From Deuterostichococcus epilithicus (taxonomy: Eukaryota; Chlorophyta; Trebouxiophyceae; Prasiolales; Stichococcaceae): DNA of 64,000 nt. The translations under genes and the position numbers were made by a program. The stretch spans positions 2,940,341 to 3,004,340 of the forward strand of contig JAVTLE010000008.1 of the NCBI GenBank assembly GCA_033439295.1, written 5' to 3'. The notes under the pieces were generated by a model. It saw nothing but the letters and a program-made list of their open reading frames with translations, was not told the DNA's origin and made no database searches. This document shows, in pieces, positions 45,901-58,400 of this stretch (the stretch's first letter is position 1; each line of letters starts with the position of its first letter).

Positions 45901-48900
45901 TGCGCCATGCGTGACGTGCGATTTGAGGGCCCTGCGGGCGTCACTTGGCGCTGTTCGGTGAGGCATGAACTGGCATGTTTTCGTCCGTTAGGTGCAGGGG
46001 TGGCTCAGTGACACGCAGCCTGCGGCTCTGCCCATGCATCCTTGTCGAGGTTTTTTGCAGGGCGACGACCCTCCAACGTGGCTCGAAGCGCCATGAGCTG
46101 CATCGTATGCAGATGCCAGCGGGTATGCTGCCCTAATCCTAAAACCTGAAGGGCGTTCGAAGTAAGAAGTGAGCGGGCTGCACTGACGCTGTCGCTCCTG
46201 TGCTGACGCTCGTCAGTTCTCTCCTGTTCCCGCAGCAACAGCAGGTGGATCAGCAGTACCAGACGCTGGCGGTGCAGCTGCAGAATGTGGCGAATGCGCG
46301 GAGGGCCCTGCCTGAGTGCGCCAGCGCAGCCGAGGTGCCGTCTCCTTCCCCAGCCGGTGACGCCGGCATGTCTCCTCACGTGTCAGCCAGCGCCCTGAGG
46401 CTTATCTGGCAGCGACTCCTGCTTGCAACGCGCACCCAGGTTATACGCATCGCCGCTCACCGCCGGCTGTGCAGCTGCAGCAGTGCAACTGGGAGTAGCG
46501 GTGGGTTGCGGAGATTGTCGGAGCTGCAGCTTCTCTTTGGCTTCCTGGAAACCCCCAGTCCATCAAACACGCGTCTTCGCTAGAGGTCTTCATGTGAGAG
46601 GTTGCTGTACTGCGGGCGCAGAGGGCGGTGGCGCAGTACCTGGCACTGCGGCAGCAGGCGGCCGCGGCTGTGGCTCGCCTGACGGCTGCCTCGCCCAATG
46701 CCGGGCAGCAGGTGAGCTGTTGCTAAGGTTGAAAGAAAATTGCCTTCACAGCGTCCTTGCAGTTCCAAACGTCCGCGAACAGCTTTGGCCAGTCATCACG
46801 CAAGCCTCTTGCCAGATGCCAAACACTCATCTGTGGAAGGGTTTTTGCGACTGCAACGACCGGCTTCACAGGGCTGCATGACGATGCTGAGCGCCACACA
46901 GAGGCCAGCACCTCTTCTGCACAGCCCCTATCCTGTTTCCACCCTCTCGGCTCAACCGAGGAAGGCAGCTCGTGCCACCGCCGCGCTCCGTGCCTGATGC
47001 TCCAGGGCCTGTGTCTGCAAGCAGGCCTGGCCGCCGGATGCGAGGCTCGCGACGCCCGGCGCCTCCCGTCAGGCGTCGCCGGCGGTGCTCCACCCCAGCG
47101 TGCAGGGCCTGGGGAACCACTACTTTGGCGCCGAGGCGCAGCAGCAGGCCGCGGCGAAGCAGCAGCAGCTGCACGGTGGCGAAGCGCGACGGCCGCCCGC
47201 GTCGCCGGCGGAACTGGCAGCGCACAGGGAGCTGCTGGCGGCCGCCGCACGGCGGCAGCAGACGGCGCTGCAGGTGCGCTGCAGTTGCGCCGACCTAGCA
47301 CTCCAGCGAGTCTGGCGGCTCAGCAGCGCTGCACCCCTGGGCCGCTGAGACAGCGCCCATCGATGGGTCGGGACCCCTGTGCAGGCAGCGCACACGCAGT
47401 GCTGGCACACCCGCAATGGTTGTGCGGGACCGGCCCGGACCGGAGTGTTCTGTATCCACCGTCCTGTGCCATGTGGTCACGTATCCTGAGGTGGGAGGCG
47501 TATGCCGCAGGCGCGGCAGGCCGGCGCTTCGCCCGGGCTACCGCCGCAGTCGCCACGACAGCCGCCTGGCAGCGCGGGCGCCGTGCAGCAGCAGCCGCCA
47601 CCGCACAACCCAACCTCCTCCATCCCACAGCCGCAGCAGCTACATAAAGCCCGACAGGCAAGCGCTTGAGCCTGTGCACTGATCGTGCGCACCTGTCTCA
47701 TGTGCGCACATTGCCCTGACTGTTGCCTTCAGCGGCTCTGCAACACCCTGCACAACGGTTACTGCCTGTTTCTCGTTCGGTGTGGGGTTTGATGGGCCTC
47801 CATGTTGGTAGCTCTGGGTGATATCGCAGCTTCTGGGTCCCCTCTCAGGGCATGGCCAGCCCGACGGCGCGGGGCAGTGTGGACTTGACGCCGGCAGAGC
47901 TGCATGCGCTGCAGCAGCGGACGGCGCAGCAGCAGGCCAGCTTCCAGGCGAGTCCGGCTTCCATCTGTGCCACAACAGCGACAGCGCGTGTCTCTGTCAC
48001 ACAAACCCTATCTGTTTGCGATCCTAGCGTGCCATGCCCTACGCCCATGTTTCAGGGCTCAGTTGGGAGATGCTTCAGGGATTGCTGTCACGTCAGGAGA
48101 ATCAACGCGCTGCTCTGAGCCGACGGCGTTGCAGCCTCTCCCGCCACATCCACGATCGACCGTCACATCTGCTCGCCAGTTGGTTCTGCGGGGTGACATA
48201 CTCCGAAATAAGGCAGGGTGATATTGCTGCAGTATGGCTCCTCAGGGGGAAATCAAGGGCAAAATTCCATGTGTTGCACAGGCGCATCTGGCGCGGCACG
48301 AGGCGCAGCAGGCTCAGCTCGCTGCCGAGGCGGCCGCCCGCGCAGCGCGTGCTGCAGTGGCGTCGCCGCAGCCCGGCTCCAGCGCCTCGCAGCAGCAGCA
48401 GCCTCGACCGCAGCAGCAGGCCCTGCAACAGCAGCATTCCGGGCAGCAGCAGCAGCAGCAGCAGCAGCCGCAGCAGCAGCCGCCGGGCCAGCAGGCGCCA
48501 CCGAACGGCCTGGGACCACGCACGGCGTCTGGCCCCTTGCCGCCGCCCATGTTTGCTGCGCCCCGGCAGCCGCAGCAGCAGCCGAGCGGCGCTCTGCCGA
48601 TGCAGCGCCAAGCAGCGCTGGGGCCCGCACGGCAGGGCGACACTGCGGCGGCGTCGCCGTCGGTGGCGAGCGGCCCAGGCGGCGGGCCGTCGGCAAGCCC
48701 GGCGCTGCTGCGGCCGACGTCCAGAGGTGCTCACAACCCCGGCCCCGCGCTGCCCAGCTCGATGCCGCCACCGCAGCGGCCGCCGTCGTCCGGCGGGAAC
48801 CAGCAATCGCAGCAGCAGGTGGCGGTGTTGCAGCAGCATGCGGCACAGCAAATGCTGCTGGCGCAGCAGCAGCGCGACGCTGCCGCGGCCGCGCAGCAGG

Positions 48901-49999
48901 GGCTCGCCGCGGGGTCGCCACAGGTGGGACTGACGCCTCAGCAGCAGCACCAGCAGATGCTGGCGATGCAGCAGCAGGCGGTTGCGGCCCAGGCGCAGCA
49001 GCAGGCGCTGCAGGCTGCGGCCCAGGCGCTGCAGGGAGAGCCGGCCCAGCCGCAGGGGCAGCAGCAGCCGCCGCCCGGCCAGGGATCGCAGCAGCAGCCG
49101 GGAGGTTACCCAGGCCTGCCGCCCGGCTTCAGAGTGCAGTTGAAGCCGCAGCACCAGGCGCAGTTTGACTTGCTGCCGCCGCAGCGGCAGGTGGAGGTGC
49201 GTTGCAACATGTCGGTTTAATCCCCTGGAACCAGATGCTGTGACACCCGTGTAACGACTGCCTGGCTCTGTGCGCGGTGCGACATGCATTGGTGGGGAAA
49301 TCCCCTACACTCTGCACCCTCCAGGCCGGTCATGTGCAGTCCTCCTTCGAATCGAAGCACTTCTGGAAAGAAGACTTTGAGCACAGGAATTGCGTTCTGG
49401 TGCAGAACCCCGCGCATGCCATTGCTGAGAAGCTGTCCTGCCGACTGCAGATTGCGCACCGGCTGTACCAGCAGCAGCAGTACTTAGCCGCGCAGCAGGC
49501 GCACCAGAGTAGCCAGGTGTGTCTCCAAATCAGCCTGCAGTGTGACTGGCCTGGATGCCATGGGGCTGTGGCTCTGATTCTTGATAAGTGCATTGGCCTG
49601 GTAGCGGCGGCTGCGGAGTGCACTGCGGTTCCGCCCTCCTCCAGCCCATCCGCACATGCTGCAGCTCTGCAGGCTGGGCCGCAGAGCTGGGAGAATCTGC
49701 ACTGCTGCAGGCTGCCGCCGCACAGCGGCACGCATGTGCTGGCCTGCTGTCTGCTCGCTTGCAAAGCCCACGGGTTTAGGAGGCTGCCGTACATCCCAAC
49801 CATGCAAACCCTTGTGACTGCACTGCCCATGCAGCAGCAAGTGCAGCTGCAGCAGGCTCAGGCGCATCAGGCTCACGCACAGCAAGCGCAGCAGCAGCCT
49901 CAGGGGCAGCTCGCACAGCAGCAGCAGGCGCAGCACAGAGCCTCGGTTGCTGCCGCATTGCAGCAAGGCCAGCCGCCGCTGCAGCCGCAGCAGCTGCAT

Positions 50000-50037
<38 letters not shown>

Positions 50038-51420
50038 GCAGGGTCTGACCATGCAGCAGATCTTGCAGCTGCAGCAGCAGAAGCAGCAGGAGCAGCAGCA
50101 GCGGGACCAGCATGCTCAGCAGCAACAGCAGGCAACGGCGGGCGCCGATGCGACCAGCCCGCCAGGGATGCTGCAGGCGGTTGGCGGCCAAGCAGCCGGC
50201 ACGTCGGGCGCTGCGGCGGGGGATGCGTCGGCAGGAACGGGCGCCGTACCGGCCGCGTCAGCACCTGAAAGTGGCACACGGGCGAGGACTCCACTCTTGC
50301 TGTTGCTCTTGTTGTTACTCTTGCTGTTGCGGTTCTCTTGCTCTTGCTCTCGTGTAGGTGCCTGGCGGTGGCCGCGTCTGTGCAGAAACTCCAACCCTGT
50401 AAAAGTCAGTATCTCCAGCTGAATGACATTGCTCGCTGTACTGCAGGCGCAGGCACCAGCAGCGGTCAGCCCTGACGGTTCTCCAGCAGCAGCAGCCGGA
50501 CAGCAAGCGCCCCCAATGCTGGGCGGCCCGCTTCCTTCGAGCGGCGCTCCCTCGCAGCACAGCCCCGCCGGGGCCGCCAGGCAGCCCGATCAGCCGGCAC
50601 GCGCCCCGGTCCCGGCCCTTGAGGATGCAGCCGGCGGTGCCGCTGTTGCCGCCTCTTCGCCGCCCGAAGATGACGCGGCTGGCCCAACGATCACGACGCC
50701 CACCCTGGGGCAGTACGCTCGGGGTCTGGCGTCTCCGACCGCCAGCGGTGCCGCTCGTTCCGGCCTTGTCGCCACGGGCAGCGGCGGCAGCGGCGCTGAC
50801 GCGACCGGCGCCACCGAAGGCGCCGGCAGCGCAGGCCTGGCAGCGGAGGTGCCTGCAACGGCGCCCGCACGTGCGGCTTCTGCAGGTTTGCACATTTCTC
50901 TGCCGGTCGTTTCTGTATCGTGCTGCGATGTTGCATTTGACGGCAATTCGTCTGCACGGGCCCCAGGCTGCACAGCTGCATACTGCTCAGCAAGTGCGAG
51001 GCACACAGAGTGTCTGTGTCTGCACGCTTTGGAGTTGTGTACACAGCAGCTAGTCGCCTGAGGTGCTTGCCTGCCCAATCGGTGGCGGCTTCTCGCGCTG
51101 CAGAGCCGTCGCCGACGGCGGCGCCCACCTCGAAGCGCTCGGCTGCGGCCGATGGCGCCGCACCATCAGATGCAGCAGAAGCCACCACAGCAGCTGCCCA
51201 GCCGGGCAAGCCTGAACCAGAGGCTGCCGTGGCGGGCACAGCGGCGGCGCCTGCCCAGATGCCATCGGGAGGCGCGGGCGGCGACGAGCATGCCGAGGAG
51301 TGTCCCGAGCAGGATGCATGCGCGCCGCCGGCGGGCAAGGGCGGCAGCCCGGGCGTTGATGCCGCGCTACCGGCCGCTGAGACGAACGGCGCCGCCAAGT
51401 CAGGCGATGCCTCTGCCTAG
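39904..51420 (+). CDS. Very large bromodomain, glutamine-rich nuclear protein
   Basis: At least 23 exons, nearly all joined in phase. The first, 39904-39942, codes MAMSPDVKRRLLK; 40966-41067 and 41325-41528 complete a canonical bromodomain (FNEPVDAEGLGIPEYRDVIQ, HPMDLGTV, WHNCRAFNEPGSEV with the acetyl-lysine Asn). Exon 41816-42178 is Gly/Met/Pro- then RGG-rich. Exons 42430-42513, 42756-42940 and 43230-43335 form a second, degenerate bromodomain-like unit. Then come an acidic segment (43927-44148), polyQ exons (44505-44678), a Cys cluster (45195-45396), more Q-rich exons (45695-47947), a 305-codon Q-rich exon (48282-49196), a non-repetitive exon (49325-49516), polyQ (49835-~50245) and Ala/Pro-rich tail exons (50447-50885, 51104-51420, TAG). 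About 1,650 aa. Probably a chromatin reader/co-activator. Unsolved: the end of the exon at 43457. Ns lie near 41980. Splitting into two genes is possible but phase continuity argues for one. Confidence 0.8.
48282..49196 (+). repeat. Long glutamine-rich coding exon with CAG runs
   Basis: A 305-codon exon of the bromodomain gene made largely of Gln, Ala and Pro. It includes runs of seven to eight CAG near 48449-48475. A similar 12-13 Gln run lies at about 49997-50035 in a later exon. Confidence 0.85.
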
Positions 51421-52467
51421 GGTGGGCAGACGCAGGCCACGGGCAGTGCCGGTGCCGCACCGCATCTCGGGCGGTCCACCGTCCGAAGAGAGCCAGGTAG
51501 CAGCACAAGACGGCTCAGCAGCAGGAGACTTTCGTGAAAAGCACGTGGTATCAAGTTCGGTCCCCCATTCTGATGCGCCCGCTGCTTGCCTCACTCAGCT
51601 TCATTCCTTCACATGGGCAGCGGGGCTCGAAGTACCCTCAGACACCTCCGAGCTGGTTTGTGCCCGACTTCGCTGCGGCTCGCAATAGGCAAGGATGTGC
51701 ATTCACCGCTGGATTTTGTCGTTCGCCCTCGTCTGAAGCAGCACCGAAGCCTGCTCATGGTGCAAGCTCTCCGGCTGCAGCGCAGCACGCCATACTGTAT
51801 CTACGTGACATCAGACCCTCGCCAATTGCAAAAGCCGTCCATTCCATTGCTAACGCGCTTGGCATGGGCAAGCCACCGTCTGTCCAGAATGTGGTTCCGC
51901 CTTTCTGGTTGTCCTTCCCTGATGTCTGCTGCCTTCAAGCTGCCCTTGCTGCCCTTTTGTCGCTGAAGGGGTTGTCAGGTCCCACATTCCACTTGTGTCG
52001 GTCCCTGTGGAAAGCCTCGAGACGGTTTGCAGCCAGATCCAGCTTTCAAAATCAGGCGCACATCAGCATGCAATTGCGAGGTCATCCTGTCTAGCGTGTG
52101 GCAGCTCTGTTGCGACCGCTGCAAGTTGCACTGTTGTCTACAACAAGGTGCCAGATGCACTGGAATGGCTGCCTGTGAGGTCTGAGCTTGTGACGTATTG
52201 CAGTCTGAGATATCGCAGCTTCCACCGGTACGTGCGATCAGCCGCAGCTCTAGAGTTCAGGGAAGGGATCCAGATCAGCGTGCAGCAGCAACCTGTCGCA
52301 GCATTCCGCGAGTTGTACACCGGCATCAAAAGCAGTGACACACACTCTATAGTCACACACTGCTCCAAGAGCGCGCTCCCCGCGCTTAGCGGGCGTCCCT
52401 TCAAACCAGCACCCGGGGACTGCAGCCCTTAAACAGCGGGTACTGTACACCCCTTCACTTGGGTGCC
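51421..52467. other. Intergenic between bromodomain gene and Sec23
   Basis: Same-strand neighbours; this should hold the terminator of the first and promoter of the second. No coding frame was recognised. Confidence 0.45.
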
Positions 52468-55400
52468 ATGGCCCAGCCTGATCCTCTGGGCGACCTGGAG
52501 AGTGGACAGCAGCAGCAGGAGCAGACCCCCACCGGCGGCACGACTGCACAGAAGCGTCCACCGGCGAGCGGCCCCGGCGGGGCTCTCAGCCCGCGCGGTG
52601 CCCTGCCCGGCAGCCCCAGGTGATTCGTGTAACCACATCTCAGCAGCAAGCTGTGCCACACCCTTGTGCAGCTTTGTGCTCTGCAAGCCGGCTGCGGAAT
52701 CAAGCCTTGCCAGAACAGTGTGACTCGAAATATTCATGCTCGCGCAGGCCTAGCGCAGCACCGCAACAGCAGCCGCAAGCACCGGCGCAGCTGCAGCCGC
52801 CAAAGTTTGTGCCGGCGCAGCGGTCGACTGCGGCAGCAGATGCGCTGCCTTATGAGGGCGCCGCGGCTGCCGAGGCCGTCGTGTGCCTGACGTCTACCGC
52901 GGTGCGTGTGCAGCTGTCCGATCAGGACAGTCTGGCATGCTCGGCGCTGACACAGCTGCTAAGGAATGAAGGCCCGACAACGCAGGCGCATTCAAGTAGT
53001 GCAGATCACTCTGTGCGTGTGATATCCTTTTGCTTGTGTTGCTAGCTGCAGCTGATGGGTGGGTTCAACGACCTGACACCCCGCAGGTGCTGTCAAAGCG
53101 GCTGGCGGCGGCTGCGGTGGGCGTGCCGCTGGGCGCACTGGTGACGCCGCTGCCGCAGGACGCGCCAGCGCCGCCGCTGGCACGCCGGCCGCCTGTGACT
53201 TGCGTCGCCTGCGGCGCCTTCCTCAACCCCTACTGCGAGGTGGAACGGCTCTGTGATCTTGCCAGGTTCATTCGTGTTTGTACCCGCCCACAAGTCCGGT
53301 TTTGTCCATTGCAATCACCCTCATCACGGACTCTCTGACAGACGCGCTGCTGCAGGTGCACCCGCACAGCCATGCCTGGAGCTGCCTGTTCTGCGCCCAC
53401 AGTAACGACGCCACCGGCGCGCTTCTAGTGGACGACCCCCAGGTGGCCCCTGCATTCAGAGTCTCCATTCGAGCACGTGGCATGCCCTGAGGGCAGCTGC
53501 CTACCCTGGGATGAACGTGTGCACATCAAGCGTGAACAGCTGACCGTCAGCAGGGTGCACCTGCTATTAAACCGGGGCATTTTCTCGTCGTTGGCGCGTC
53601 CAAAGCCTAAGTCAAACTCAGCCGGCAACAGTGTAAAGGAAGGATGCGCAGCTGTACAGCCGCTGTCTGGCGGCGGCGGCGTGCATCGCTTCTGAGCTGG
53701 CTGGCATGACACATGCCATTCTGACAGAGGAGCGGTCAAGGATCTATGTCTACTGACATTCCGAACCGTGTGCGCAGGCATGCCTGGAGCTGCAGAGCGT
53801 GGCGGCGGACTTCCTGCAGCAGCGCTTGGGCGGCGGCCCCGGCGGCGGCGCCGGTGGCGGCCCGCTGACGGTGCTGGCGGTCGACGCCACAGCGGACGCA
53901 GCCGACCTGGAATCGCTCAAGGCGGCGCTTGTCGAGGTGCGTGAACACGCAGCGGCGGGACAGTGCGGGGCTCAGAAGAGGTTCGATGTGCTCTCCAAGC
54001 GGCGGTGGAGCTTGCTGCAGTAGCACCAGCCCCCTGGACGAACATTCGGAATCGTGCAGGCCGTGAGAGCCGTGCTACAGCCGCATCCAGACTGTCTGGT
54101 CCCCTTTGGCTGTGCTCGCTTGCTCGCGCCGTGCTGCTAGGATGCCCTGGCGAGCCCTGCCGTGACACGCGGCATCGGTTCCGCCGCCTGCAGGTCATAA
54201 GGGCCCTACCGCCGGAGATGAACCTCGCGCTGCTCACCTTCGGCGCCGCACTGTCCGTCTGGCAGCTCAACCCCGCGCTGCGCGGCGGCGTCGGCGGCGG
54301 AGGCACATCGGCCTTGCCGGCGGCCGATGTGCTGCCGGGGCACGCGGAGCTCAGCGAGTCGGCGCTGCAGCAGCTGCTGGGCAGCCTGCCGCGGTATGCG
54401 GCGCCCCTGGCGGCAGGGCGCGCAGCCGCGGAGGCCGCCGTGCGCTCGCTGCGGTGAGAGGACTCCCTGCCCAACAGCCGCCCGGTGGTGGGGCAGCCCG
54501 CCTCATCAAGCAAAGGAGTCGAGGGTGGCGGAGGGGGGCGCACACGCCTCAACCGGCAGCTGCACGATGGTGCTGCAGGCTGCAGCGCGCTGCTCCACCA
54601 GCCTGTCGTCCAAAGGCCCGCCCGCTGCCGGCGCAGGCCACACAAGCAGGAGCAGTCGGGGCGCGCCCGCCCGAGGGCGCTCGGTGCGGCGCTGGAGGCG
54701 GCGCTGTNCATGGCCCGTGGGCCGGCGCAGGCGGCGCCTGCAGCGCCCGGCATGGGCGGCCGCCCGGCGCCGCGCGGCCGCGTGCTGCTGATTGCCACCG
54801 GGCCCTCCACCCGAGTGAGCGGTTTATGTGACAGGAAGGTGCAGTGTCCGGCATGGAAGCTGACAATGCTCATGGTGCAACGGGCACAGTGCCGCATGCA
54901 GCCGATGCCATCCCTTCCAGCCTGGCATGTGTCCATCCCACAGGGTCCCGGAACGGTGGACCTGGATGCCATCGACGGGGCTGAGGCAGGCGGCACTTTT
55001 TCAGAGGAAGCTGCCCGAAAGTACTTCCAGTGGCTCGCGCGCACGGCAGCTGCCGCTGGCGTCAGCGTCGACGTGCTTGCTGCCGGCAGCGCTGCCGTGA
55101 ACGTGGCGGCGCTGGCGCCGGTTGCTGAGCGCTCTGGCGGTCTGCTCACGCTGCAAGAAGGTATGGGTTGTGCTGCCCCTTCAAGCACAGAAGCTGGCGA
55201 ACGACTTGGTCTGGCTGCATCGACACTTCTCGCCTTGCACTGTTCGCTAGGTGTCAAACAGAGTGATGTCTTTGGCGACGCTGCAGCAAACATGCTGCCT
55301 CAGCCCTGCTTCCCAACTGCTTCAGACCGATCGAGTAGCACAAAGCGTCACCGAGCGGATGCCTGGTCACACATTTCGGAAGCGCCAACAGCAGCATTGA

Positions 55401-58400
55401 CAGTCTTCACAAGCACGCAGCAACCGCTTCTGCCTGACATCTGCCTGCAGGTTTCGGGCAGCTGTTTGGCGCTGGCATCGTGGCGGCGCTGGGCCGGCGT
55501 GCCGGCACCAATGGCGGCCTCGACCTGAAGACTTCGCCAGGTCTGCCACTGGACTTGTCGCCTGCCGTCATGTAGCGCTGATGCTCTTGAACGCTGAACC
55601 GCCCGTGCTCCTGATGCTGTTGCATGCCGGACCTCCTGTTCTGGTCCGCCTGACTCCTACAGCGTTCCCAAGTCCCCGTCTGTGTCAGCTGATGCTAACC
55701 TTTCACTGCATCTTGATCTCTGTGGTCACTGCGCGCAGGCTTGGGTGTGTCGCAGATCATTGGGCCGGCGGTGCCGCTGCGCGGCGCGGACAGCGGCACC
55801 AGCGCCGGCGGTGCCCGGCCGCACATGCGGCAGCTGAACGGTGTGGAGCGCGGCCAGGGTCTGGGCGTCATCCTGGAGGTGCAGCGGGATTTGCCCGACG
55901 AGTTCGTCTACTTCCAGGTGCCACCTCCAGATGCCAGAGCTCTGCCCAGTGCCAAGCCTCCCTTGCCGCTTTGACGTCGCCTGCGGCCAGGTTGCCGAGT
56001 CCTTTCGCAGTTCTGCCAGCCTTCGCAGGTCACTCCACAGCTCGCTGACAGGGTGACCCCGTATCCGGCACGAACTGCAAGCTGCACAACTGTAGGCAAC
56101 CTCATCGCCACTGTTTCTGCTCCTCAGGTCATCCTGGGGTGGCTGACGGAGGACGGCTCCATCCACGAACGGTGCGTCACGCGCCGCGTGCGTGCCACGC
56201 TGTCGCCGGCGGCGTACCTGCAGTCCGTCGACTCCCCGGCTGCGGCGCTGCTGCTGGCCAAACGCATCGTGCTGGAGGCGGCGCGAACGGGCGCCGCGCG
56301 GGACCGCGCTGCCGCGGCGCAGCTACGGTCCGCCATAGGTGATCGTGCACGTCGTGGATGGCTGTTTCAACCTTATGACATTCCACTTTTGAACACTGTG
56401 CCGGCGATTTGCCGCACGCATCAGGGCACCGCGCCATAGTAAGTAGCTCCACGCCTCCAGTTTGCTTTCTTGTCCGGCGGAGATGTTGCTGCATGAGCCC
56501 GCAGCAGGTGATATGACCTCTCACAATAGATAATACGACACTGTGTTTCTTAAACCTCTCAGCGTCTGCAAGCCCGCCAGGCCGCCCAGCAAGCACAGCT
56601 GCGTGCTTTTGGGTTTAGGGTTTTCGAGGCTGTCGCACGCTGCTGGATAGGACCGTCAACTGCCAATAAAGGCAGACGCTCAGACCTTTTGCGCTGAGAG
56701 TCCGCCTCAAGCCATATTCGACTGCGTGAACGCCGTCAGTGCTGCCCCTTGTAGGGCGGCACCTGTATCATGTGGCAGTCAAGCTGGGTGAGGCGCGCGA
56801 GGAGGGTGGCGGCGGCTGGTTCACCGCCGCGCGCCGGTCCTGGGTGCTGCCACCGCAGCTCCTGCCCATCGCGCAGGTGCGTCGCAGCAGGCTGCGGCAT
56901 CTGTCCAACCGTTGCTTCCCCGTACGGCAGTGCATGGAAGCGGCGGAAGCAAACAGCAAACATAGGCCACCTGTGATGGTTCGACAGGCCTGCAGCGTGC
57001 GCCGCCGACATGGGGCAGCCGGACTTGCTGCCTGCAGCATCCGCACACCGTGCGCAGCAGCTTTCGTAGCCAAGCAGCAGTCCAATCTCACTTTGTGTGG
57101 CCCTCATTCACAGAGTCGCTCAAGTCGGCAAGCGTCGGCGCCCAGGGCGCACGGCGCAGGCGTGTGAACACCACTCTGCAGCGCGCGGAGGGTCCCGCAG
57201 GACTTCCAGACCACCCCAAAAGCTCAGAGCAAGGCAGCTGTTTTGTGTCGCAGGCGCTGTACCACCTGCAGCGGGGCCCCATGCTNGGGGAGGTGGCCGG
57301 GCACCCCGACGAGCGTGCGGCGCTGGCGACGGTGTTCCTGAACGCGGCGGCGCCGCTGGCGGGCCGCATGCTGAGCCCCGCGCTGTACGTCTTTGACGTT
57401 GCCGCCGGCGCCTTTGCCGCCGTGGAGCCCGTGGACGTTGCGCTCGTCGGCGGTGCGGGGTTCTTGTCTTGCGCTCGTCACGAAGATNCTGTCCTGAATC
57501 TCAGGCTGGCTCTGCCAGCCCACGGCTGCTGGCCTGTCCCACTGTGCCTCGCAGGACGATCTCAAGTCGCAGTCCCTCAAGGGGGGAGCACGCAGTTCCT
57601 CATGCGGGCCTGAGCGCGCCAGCAGCAGGCTTGCGCATCATGACCTGCCGCTTCGCGAGCCTGCGCATCACGACCGGCTGCGCGTGTCATGCAGCCTCCA
57701 TGCACTGCCGTCGCGCGCAATGCCCAATTCGAGTGAAACACAACCAGGTTTCTGCGACGCTGCAGGACCGCCGCTGGTGCTGGACCACGGGTCCTCCGTC
57801 TTCGTGTGGCTGGGCGGCAACAGCGGCAGCAGTGGCGGCGGCTGGAGCCGGGAGGCGCTGACCTCAGCGGCGCAGGGCTTTGTGGAGGGCCTTGCCGGCG
57901 GGCGGCTGCCGCTACCGGAGGTCCGCGTCATTGCAGAGGTGCGGCAGCGGCAGCAAGCACGACATGTGGTTGACGCAGGGCTTTTGCTCGAAGTACGTGA
58001 GTAGAAAGGAACGCCCCACAGAAAAAATGCTGTGAACATGGAACCCATCATACCACGACGTTGCAATCGTTGCTGGGGGCAAGGGCCGGCGGCAGAGCGT
58101 GCTTGCGCACAGCTGCTGCTGCATCTCGGCCTTCGTCGCCGGCGTAACAGGTAGAGCCAGCCCTGGTGACGCCTTTGCTGCTGCAGTCCGCTGCAGCGCC
58201 CGGCTGCTCGAGAAAGAATTGTTTGACTGGCCAAAGTTTCGGCAGTCTAATTCACATATTTTCCATGTACTGTAAGATCTGCGGGAAGGCTGGGAACCCG
58301 CGCCGCCTGCAACATGGTGTATGCCAGGTTGCAATGCGAGCACAGTCGCCAGCAGTAGCTGCGCTGGACTAGTAGCGCCCGGCTGCTCGAGAAAGAATTG

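Noticed and set aside
48102-49289. 395-codon minus-strand Leu/Arg-rich frame
   Set aside because: Antisense of the CAG-rich exon; CTG runs read as poly-Leu. No family features.
53425-53781. Minus-strand frame opposite a Sec23 intron
   Set aside because: No coding character, and it lies between solved Sec23 exons.
53917-55293. 458-codon minus-strand frame
   Set aside because: Antisense shadow of Sec23 trunk exons, whose sense translation matches the family.
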